A stretch of 24,823 bases of DNA from Patescibacteria group bacterium (GTDB taxonomy: Bacteria; Patescibacteriota; WWE3; UBA101185; UBA10185): contig JAHIRX010000045.1 in NCBI GenBank assembly GCA_018818485.1, forward strand, positions 1-24,823, written 5' to 3'. The translations under genes and the position numbers were made by a program. Under the pieces are notes generated by a model, which saw only the letters and a program-made list of their open reading frames with translations, made no database searches and was not told where the DNA came from. Shown piece after piece: positions 19,582 through 24,823 of the stretch (the first letter of the stretch is position 1; every line of letters starts with the position of its first letter).

Positions 19582-21861
19582 TCACCCCTTTTTCTTTGCT
19601 TTCCCTCTACCTAGAATTTTCTTCTCTGCTTCATATACAATTTCTCTGGTTTTTTCTATTACATCAGGGCTTACTGAAACTGAAGTTACCCCCCAATCAA
19701 CAAGCATTTCAACAAGTTTAGGATAAACTGATGGGGCCTGGCCACAAATTGAACATCTTATCTTTCTTCTTCTACATGTAGTAGCTATCTTTTCTAAAGA
19801 TTGAAGTACTGCGGGATCCATTTCACTGTATACATGGGCTACTCTTTCATTATCTCTATCAACTCCTAGCGTTAGCATTGTTAAATCATTTGAGCCGATA
19901 GAAACACCATCGATTCCCTCATCAATAAACTCATCAAGTAAAATAACATTTGAAGGAATCTCAACCATCATCCAAAATTCAAAACTACCACTCCTTCTTA
20001 AACCATTTGCTGACACTATTTTCTTAACTTCTCTTAACTCATCAATTGTTCTAACAAAGGGCATCATCACCCAAAGATTTTTAAATCCCATTTTGTTTCT
20101 TACCTTTTTTATTGCAGCGATTTCCATCTCGAATACGTCATCATCTTTTATATATCTAGAAACGCCTCTAAAACCTATCATTGGGTTTGGTTCTTCCTTC
20201 TCAAACTCAGCACCACCCTTAAGATTTGCGTATTCGTTTGATTTAAAATCATTAAATCTGTAAACAACAGGTCTTGGGTTAAATGCTTCTGCAAACTTTG
20301 CCATTCCTTCTGCAAGCTTATCGATAAACTCCTTCTTTTTTCCATCCTTAATAAACTTTCTAGGGTGAGTCCCAATATTTGCAATAATAAATTCTGCTCT
20401 TAAAAGACCAATTCCATCTACATTTCTTTGAGCCATATCAAATGCAAGTTCTGGTTCTGCAAGATTTAGATATATTTTTGTAGCTGTTTTAATCTTTGAT
20501 GTATCAATCTTTGGTTTTTCACTTTCTTTTATCTCTACAGTAATGTCTTTTTCATAAACCTTACCTCTTTCCCCATCTACAGTGATAACCTCATTATTTG
20601 AAAGGATTTGTGTAGCATTCGTGGTACCTACAACGGCAGGAACACCAAGCTCTCTACTAACAATGGCAGCATGAGAGGTTCTTCCACCAAGATCGGTAAC
20701 AATAGCAGCAGCCCTCTTCATAGCAGGAACATAATCAGGGTTAGTCATCTCTGCAACCAAGATATCCCCTTCCTTTACTTTATTTATTTCACTTGCTTTT
20801 CCAACAATTTGAACTTTTCCAGATGCTACACCTGGAGAAGCTGATAACCCTTCCAAAATAGCTTTTGCCTTACTCTTAGGATCAATCTTGAATTCTTCTT
20901 CTGTTTTAGTAACTAGTGTTGTAACAGGCCTTGTCTGAACAATGTATATTTTTTTATTTTCAATTCCCCATTCAATATCCTGTGGGTGTTTGTAATGGTC
21001 TTCTAGTTTCATCCCAATCTTTGCAAGTTCCACTATCTGTTTGTTGGTAAGTTTTTGTTTCTTTTGATATTTCTTGGAAACTGGTACTTTACCAGCTTTG
21101 GTAAATTGCCAGGTTTGTCTAACAATCTGTCTTGTTGTTATCTTTTTACTCTCTTTATTTACTATGTACTGATCAGGGGTAAGCTCCCCAGAAACAACAG
21201 GCTGACCAAGTCCAAAGGCTGCTTCAACAGATACCTCTCCACGATTATTAGTAACAGGATTTACGGTAAACATAACCCCAGAAAAGTCAGACTGAATCAT
21301 AAGCTGTATAGGAACGGCAATCCCAACTTGTAAATGTGAAAACTTATTTGTAGCTCTATAATAAGTAGCTCTAGCTGTAAAGAGGGATGACCAGCACTTC
21401 TGCACATGTTTTACTACCTCTTTATAACCTTTGACATTAAGATGGGTATCTTGCTGACCTGCAAAGGAAGCTTCAGGAAGATCCTCAGCTGTAGCAGATG
21501 ATCTTACAGCAACGTATTTGTCGTTTTCCCCACTAAGTTTGTGGTAGGCCTCCTTTATCTCTTCTGCCAATTCTTTAGGCATATCAGCAGCTAATATTGC
21601 TGTTCTTATTTTCTTTGCAGCTGATTGGAGTTCCTTTGAATCTTCATAGTCAAGACCTTGAAGCTCAGTAAGTATTTTTTTCTTTAGGGACGTGGATTTA
21701 AGAAAATCATAGTAGGCTTTAGCTGTAACTACAAAACCATCAGGAACGGGAATTTTCGCATTAATCATTTCTCCAAGGTTAGCTCCTTTTCCACCTACCA
21801 AGGGAATATCATATCTTCTAATATCCTTAAATCTAAGAATGTGGGCAGATTTCTTGCTCAT
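19582..21861 (-). CDS. ppsA: Phosphoenolpyruvate synthase (pyruvate, water dikinase)
   Basis: This enzyme converts pyruvate and ATP to PEP, AMP and phosphate. The 759-residue protein has the PPDK-type ATP-binding domain (GGKGANLGEM at 23-32, AVRSSATAEDLPEASFAGQQ around 118-137), the swivelling phosphohistidine domain (GGRTSHAAIV with H397), and the C-terminal PEP/pyruvate barrel (MVEIPSN, GSNDLTML, CSICGQAPS with catalytic C706). All are intact. It lacks the longer insert of plant and protist PPDK, fitting PPS. It precedes enolase by 6 nt in one operon, so the pair covers 2-PG to pyruvate and may work in either direction; in organisms lacking pyruvate kinase PPS can support glycolysis. A TGT-TACCAT extended -10 lies 6 nt before the ATG. 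Confidence 0.95.
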   Translation of the reverse strand: MSKKSAHILRFKDIRRYDIPLVGGKGANLGEMINAKIPVPDGFVVTAKAYYDFLKSTSLKKKILTELQGLDYEDSKELQSAAKKIRTAILAADMPKELAEEIKEAYHKLSGENDKYVAVRSSATAEDLPEASFAGQQDTHLNVKGYKEVVKHVQKCWSSLFTARATYYRATNKFSHLQVGIAVPIQLMIQSDFSGVMFTVNPVTNNRGEVSVEAAFGLGQPVVSGELTPDQYIVNKESKKITTRQIVRQTWQFTKAGKVPVSKKYQKKQKLTNKQIVELAKIGMKLEDHYKHPQDIEWGIENKKIYIVQTRPVTTLVTKTEEEFKIDPKSKAKAILEGLSASPGVASGKVQIVGKASEINKVKEGDILVAEMTNPDYVPAMKRAAAIVTDLGGRTSHAAIVSRELGVPAVVGTTNATQILSNNEVITVDGERGKVYEKDITVEIKESEKPKIDTSKIKTATKIYLNLAEPELAFDMAQRNVDGIGLLRAEFIIANIGTHPRKFIKDGKKKEFIDKLAEGMAKFAEAFNPRPVVYRFNDFKSNEYANLKGGAEFEKEEPNPMIGFRGVSRYIKDDDVFEMEIAAIKKVRNKMGFKNLWVMMPFVRTIDELREVKKIVSANGLRRSGSFEFWMMVEIPSNVILLDEFIDEGIDGVSIGSNDLTMLTLGVDRDNERVAHVYSEMDPAVLQSLEKIATTCRRRKIRCSICGQAPSVYPKLVEMLVDWGVTSVSVSPDVIEKTREIVYEAEKKILGRGKAKKKG

Positions 21862-21867
21862 GTTAAA

Positions 21868-21876
21868 ATGGTAACA
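21868..21876 (-). promoter_or_regulatory. Possible extended -10 promoter of ppsA-eno, leaderless
   Basis: On the minus strand TGT-TACCAT ends 6 nt before the ppsA ATG, in the 21-nt gap after the histidine kinase gene. There is no Shine-Dalgarno, but the -10 match is moderate and read-through from the kinase gene is equally likely. Confidence 0.4.
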
Positions 21877-21882
21877 TTTGAG

Positions 21883-22704
21883 CTACTTGAGTGGAAGAGC
21901 GAATATGAACTTCGCACCTTTAGGTTTGTTATCTTCGTACCAAATCTTTCCTCCATGTGCTTCAACTATACCTTTTGTAATAACCAAACCAAGGCCAGTG
22001 CCTTTCTGTGTTACACCCCCCTGATTACCTGCTTGGAAAAACTTATGGAAAAGCTTTGGCTGGTCTTTTTCTGGAACCCCAATTCCAGTATCTTCTACTA
22101 CAACTTCTACTATTCTATCTACATGTCTTGCAATAACTTCTACACTCCCACCTTTTGGTGTGAATTTGATAGCGTTTGATAAAAGGTTGCTCATTACTTG
22201 TTTTACTCTTTCAGGATCAAAGCTAAACTCGGGAATATTTTCACCAGTGGCACAAGATAGAGATACCTCTTTTACCCTAGCTAAAGATTCAAAGTAGGCA
22301 CACTCCTCTTTCAGTAAGCCTCCTAAGCTACCAAACACTTTGCTAATTTGAAACTTTCCACCTTCCATCTTAGAAACATCTAATATATCTCCCACCATTT
22401 TTAGTAAACCTTCTGATGAAGATTTTATTTGTGCCAAAAGATCCCTAACTTGATCGGCATTCATTTCATCAGTACTTTTAAGTAGAAGGTCTGAAGCACC
22501 TTTAACTACAGAAAGAGGGGCCCTAAGCTCATGCACCAGCATCGGTATAACATCATTCTGATTAGCCTGAAACATAATCAAAGCTTCTTCATACTTTTTA
22601 AGTTTTTTAAAATCGGAAGTTTTTCTAAATAAAGTGATAGAGATTACAAGAAGAAGTAGCGACTCAACTATTACTAAAATGTTTAAAATAATCTGGACAT
22701 TCAT
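21883..22704 (-). CDS. Membrane-anchored sensor histidine kinase without a sensor domain
   Basis: A 273-residue kinase with one N-terminal TM helix (about 5-26) and a short helical linker with coiled-coil character (28-50). The HisKA domain carries the phospho-acceptor H58 in VHELRAPL. The HATPase domain has the N box (MSNLLSNAIKF, 171-181), G1 (EDTGIGV, 204-210), an F box (FHKFF) and G2 (GTGLGL, 235-240). All catalytic motifs are present. There is no periplasmic sensor, PAS, GAF or HAMP domain, so its signal must come through the membrane, the linker or a partner. It follows the response regulator by 9 nt in the same transcript and precedes ppsA-eno. Confidence 0.93.
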   Translation of the reverse strand: MNVQIILNILVIVESLLLLVISITLFRKTSDFKKLKKYEEALIMFQANQNDVIPMLVHELRAPLSVVKGASDLLLKSTDEMNADQVRDLLAQIKSSSEGLLKMVGDILDVSKMEGGKFQISKVFGSLGGLLKEECAYFESLARVKEVSLSCATGENIPEFSFDPERVKQVMSNLLSNAIKFTPKGGSVEVIARHVDRIVEVVVEDTGIGVPEKDQPKLFHKFFQAGNQGGVTQKGTGLGLVITKGIVEAHGGKIWYEDNKPKGAKFIFALPLK

Positions 22705-22713
22705 ATAAAAGCC

Positions 22714-23115
22714 TTATTGTGTTACTTTTATACCTGCTCCAGAAGCCTCTCCCATTAGGATAGCAATTTTATCGGGCAGCTCTGAGGGCACAATATTATA
22801 CTTCATTAGATAATCATTAGCACCATATTCCATGGCTTTATTGATATTTTCGTCACTTCCAAAGTTAGTGAGCATCACAATCTTAGCATCTTTGGATTCA
22901 GGTCTTTCTCTTAATTCTTTTAAAATATCTAAACCACTGGTGCCTGGAAGTACAATATCAAGTAAAATCAAATCAGGTTTTTCTGAAATAGCTTTCTCTA
23001 CCCCCAAAGCCCCGTCAGATACATGAACTACGTCGTATCCCTTCATTTTTAGAGGAACAGAGAATATATTAAAAAAACCTTCGTCGTCCTCTATGAATAA
23101 AATCTTTTTAGGCAT
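22714..23115 (-). CDS. Single-domain response regulator (REC only)
   Basis: A 133-residue CheY-like receiver with acidic pocket D10/D11, phospho-acceptor D53 (LLDIVLP), T83 (VMLTNFG) and the conserved Lys at 105 (DYLMKYN). There is no DNA-binding or other output domain, and only about 12 residues follow the receiver. It therefore acts by protein contact or as a phosphotransfer intermediate, not as a transcription factor. It is the first gene of a unit with the histidine kinase and probably ppsA-eno. The promoter places the transcription start at the ATG (-10 box 6 nt upstream, no Shine-Dalgarno). Confidence 0.94.
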   Translation of the reverse strand: MPKKILFIEDDEGFFNIFSVPLKMKGYDVVHVSDGALGVEKAISEKPDLILLDIVLPGTSGLDILKELRERPESKDAKIVMLTNFGSDENINKAMEYGANDYLMKYNIVPSELPDKIAILMGEASGAGIKVTQ

Positions 23116-23121
23116 GCTTAA

Positions 23122-23150
23122 ATATTACACAACTACGATTACTTCTTCAA
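23122..23150 (-). promoter_or_regulatory. Promoter of the response regulator-kinase unit, leaderless
   Basis: On the minus strand TTGAAG (23145-23150) and TAATAT (23122-23127) are 17 nt apart. The -10 ends 6 nt before the ATG at 23115, so the mRNA would begin at the start codon. Confidence 0.7.
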
Positions 23151-23160
23151 TAAGCACAAG

Positions 23161-23189
23161 TTGACTTAATTTTCCCAAAAAGTTATTCT
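23161..23189 (+). promoter_or_regulatory. Promoter of the LCP gene, leaderless
   Basis: TTGACT (23161-23166) and TATTCT (23184-23189) are 17 nt apart, and the ATG at 23197 begins 7 nt after the -10, the normal distance to +1. No Shine-Dalgarno is present. This is the clearest leaderless arrangement in the window and is back to back with the response-regulator promoter. Confidence 0.75.
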
Positions 23190-23196
23190 TCAACAC

Positions 23197-24228
23197 ATGG
23201 TTAAAAAACTAATCGTGATTTTAGTTTTAATAGGAATAATTGGGATTAGTCTTTATATTTATGTTGATTCCCAGAACCTTAGAAATGAGGTTTTTGAAAG
23301 TAACTACAATTTAAAAGTATTAAAAAAGGGTCCTATTGAAGAATTAAAAGAGGAGTCAGTTTTTAATGGTAAAGATAGGCTTAATGTTCTTCTTATTGGT
23401 AGGGATACTAGTGGGGTTAGAAGATCAAACGGACAGGGTGGTTTTAATACTGATGTTATGATTTTAATTTCTGCTGATATTGTATCTAATCGAATTTTAT
23501 TTACCTCCGTTCCTAGAGACTTGTGGATTAATGGCAACAAAATTAACGCCTTAAATATACTTTATGGAGAAGATACACTTGTAGATGCTTTTGAAAAAAT
23601 TACAGGACAGGTAGTTGATGGAGTAGTCTCTATTGATTTTGATGGTTTTATCTGGCTTGTTGATGCTTTTGGTGGAGTTCCTGTTGAAGTTCAGAGAAGT
23701 TTTTCTGACTATACTTTCCCTGTCTTTGATGACTCAGGTATAACAACAATTTCATTTACTGAGGGTATAGAAACAATGGATGGCATGAGGGCACTAACTT
23801 TTGCTAGAAGCAGAAAAGGAACTAATGGCGAGGGAAGTGACTTAATGAGGGCAAAAAGGCAACATTTAATACTTCAGGGAATGGCCAATGCTTTAGAACA
23901 ACCTGAAAGTATATTTTCTTTAGATAATATTCCTGGGTTTTATGATCTACTTACCCAACATATGGAAACTACTCTTACACTTGGGGATACTTATTACCTT
24001 TGGGATTTTTATAAAGACAGAAATATATACTCTGCAGAATCTTTTGTTATAGGAGATGAGTATGTTTATCACCCTGGAATGTATCCAGAAAGCTCATACA
24101 CTGCTTGGGTGTTTGTTCCAAGAGATGGCGATTTTAGTAGACTTCACAGTGATATAGATGCAAAGCTAAATGGAACATTTGTAACTGAAGTAGATCCACC
24201 TGTTGCTGGTATTAAATCAGATCTCTAA
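23197..24228 (+). CDS. LytR-CpsA-Psr (LCP) family wall-polymer transferase
   Basis: LCP proteins attach undecaprenyl-linked glycopolymers to peptidoglycan outside the membrane. The 343-residue protein has a short basic N-terminus and one TM helix (about 4-22). The LCP domain follows: RLNVLLIGRD (61-70), a conserved TDVMILISAD, SVPRDLWI, KINALNILYG, and later ALTFARSRK and DLMRAKRQ with the arginines that bind the pyrophosphate lipid. These match the family core. There is no LytR_C domain; residues after about 235 form a tail of unclear fold ending PPVAGIKSDL. The presence of LCP implies a secondary wall polymer or wall-linked glycan in this organism. Its TAA overlaps the stop of the convergent transpeptidase gene. 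Confidence 0.92.
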   Translation: MVKKLIVILVLIGIIGISLYIYVDSQNLRNEVFESNYNLKVLKKGPIEELKEESVFNGKDRLNVLLIGRDTSGVRRSNGQGGFNTDVMILISADIVSNRILFTSVPRDLWINGNKINALNILYGEDTLVDAFEKITGQVVDGVVSIDFDGFIWLVDAFGGVPVEVQRSFSDYTFPVFDDSGITTISFTEGIETMDGMRALTFARSRKGTNGEGSDLMRAKRQHLILQGMANALEQPESIFSLDNIPGFYDLLTQHMETTLTLGDTYYLWDFYKDRNIYSAESFVIGDEYVYHPGMYPESSYTAWVFVPRDGDFSRLHSDIDAKLNGTFVTEVDPPVAGIKSDL

Positions 24229-24823
24229 CCCTTATCTGGTACTAACCCATAAAACTTGACTAGTTCTTTGGCAATATCCATCCAAAGAGGGGCAGCGGTT
24301 TCAGCAGCATAAACAGACTCTTGAGGCTCTTCTAACTTAACAATCATACTAAATTCTTTCGAACCTGCTAAAAACCCAACAAATGTGGCGTTTGTTCTAT
24401 TTGGAGAATACTTCCCCCCTTCTGGAATCTGTGCCGTACCTGTTTTTCCAGCTACTCTATAATTGTTTAACATAAAATATTTGGCCTCTCCTCCTTCTGC
24501 TGCTTTTTCCAGAAGATCAACCATAGTATCCGCTGTTTCTTTTGAGATCACTCTTCTAACATTTTTAGTCGGAATATCCGTTTCCCAATCACTACTAATA
24601 ATCCTATCAATCACCCTTGGCTCTAATAGATAACCTCCGTTTGCAATAACATTAAAGGCATTTAATAGTTGAAGAGGAGTAGTTGAAACACCCTGACCAA
24701 AAGCAGCTGTGGCTAAATCAATATCTGTCCACTCATCAACATCTCTTAGTATTCCTGCATCCTCACCTTCAAGATCAATACTAGTTTTTGAACCTAATCC
24801 AAAGTTTTTAAAATATGTATAAA
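24225..24823 (-). CDS. ftsI: FtsI/SpoVD-type class B PBP transpeptidase, C-terminal part (cut by window edge)
   Basis: 199 codons of the transpeptidase domain are visible, open to the window edge; the first in-frame ATG at 24614 is internal, not the start. Visible marks are FGLGSKTSIDLEGEDAGIL, then ATAAFGQGVSTTPLQLLNAF and NGGYLLEPRV, and the third catalytic box KTGTAQIPEGG followed by FVGFLAG. The TAAFGQG...TPLQL block is typical of FtsI/SpoVD. The catalytic SxxK and SxN boxes lie beyond the window. As a class B PBP it would be the cross-linking partner of a SEDS polymerase such as the FtsW encoded at the other end of the window. RodA's partner PBP2 (MrdA) is a less likely alternative. Confidence 0.85.
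   Translation of the reverse strand, partial: YTYFKNFGLGSKTSIDLEGEDAGILRDVDEWTDIDLATAAFGQGVSTTPLQLLNAFNVIANGGYLLEPRVIDRIISSDWETDIPTKNVRRVISKETADTMVDLLEKAAEGGEAKYFMLNNYRVAGKTGTAQIPEGGKYSPNRTNATFVGFLAGSKEFSMIVKLEEPQESVYAAETAAPLWMDIAKELVKFYGLVPDKG

Noticed and set aside
21841..22179. Plus-strand open frame of 112 codons opposite the histidine kinase
   Set aside because: The kinase motifs on the minus strand are unambiguous, and the plus frame is a low-quality, Cys/Phe-rich shadow.
1..24823. Alternative genetic code (TGA as Gly, as in SR1/Gracilibacteria)
   Set aside because: ftsW, the class A PBP, ppsA and the 78-residue gene end in TGA at sensible positions, and no in-frame TGA interrupts conserved proteins.

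Overview
The window is a gene-dense, AT-rich stretch of a bacterial chromosome read with the standard code (several clear genes end in TGA). I infer a reduced, Candidate-Phyla-Radiation (Patescibacteria)-like organism. The reasons are almost no intergenic space, ATGA-type gene overlaps, convergent genes sharing stop-codon bases, a UvrC without its C-terminal HhH domain, very divergent murein enzymes, and many starts that look leaderless. A database placement is needed to confirm the lineage. I see no rRNA, tRNA, CRISPR array or insertion sequence.

Layout. (1) 1-5895, minus strand: one compact run uvrC > holin-like membrane protein > secG > murA homologue > mraY > ftsW > murG (cut by the window edge). 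It combines UvrC repair, Sec export and the lipid II branch of peptidoglycan synthesis. (2) 5919-7891, plus strand: a secreted transglutaminase-like protein and a small orphan gene, closed by a strong two-way terminator. (3) 7921-10908, minus: uvrA. (4) 11010-11945, minus: a unit of different base composition with a near-consensus promoter, a ~227-nt leader predicted to be highly structured, an unrecognised two-TM protein and a terminator. (5) 11942-16283, minus: a class A penicillin-binding protein and uvrB. (6) 16310-18358, plus: lexA, divergent from uvrB, then a membrane VTT/DedA-type domain fused to a histidine phosphatase. (7) 18355-23115, minus: response regulator, histidine kinase, PEP synthase and enolase. 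(8) 23161-24228, plus: an LCP-family wall-polymer transferase, facing the C-terminal part of an FtsI/SpoVD-type transpeptidase at the right edge.

The genes fall into three themes. Cell-wall assembly covers MurA, MraY, MurG, FtsW, class A PBP, FtsI-type PBP, LCP and perhaps the VTT fusion. Nucleotide excision repair has UvrA, UvrB and UvrC, with LexA likely controlling at least uvrB. Lower glycolysis/gluconeogenesis has enolase and PEP synthase, with a phosphoglycerate-mutase-like domain next door.

The most interesting signals are: (a) three consecutive lipid II pathway enzymes (MurA, MraY, MurG) with substitutions at residues normally considered essential or strongly conserved; (b) the structured leader RNA with a 14-bp stem containing G-U pairs, in an apparently foreign unit; (c) the VTT-phosphatase fusion; (d) a repeated arrangement of a -10 box 6-8 nt before the start codon with no Shine-Dalgarno, which points to leaderless translation.
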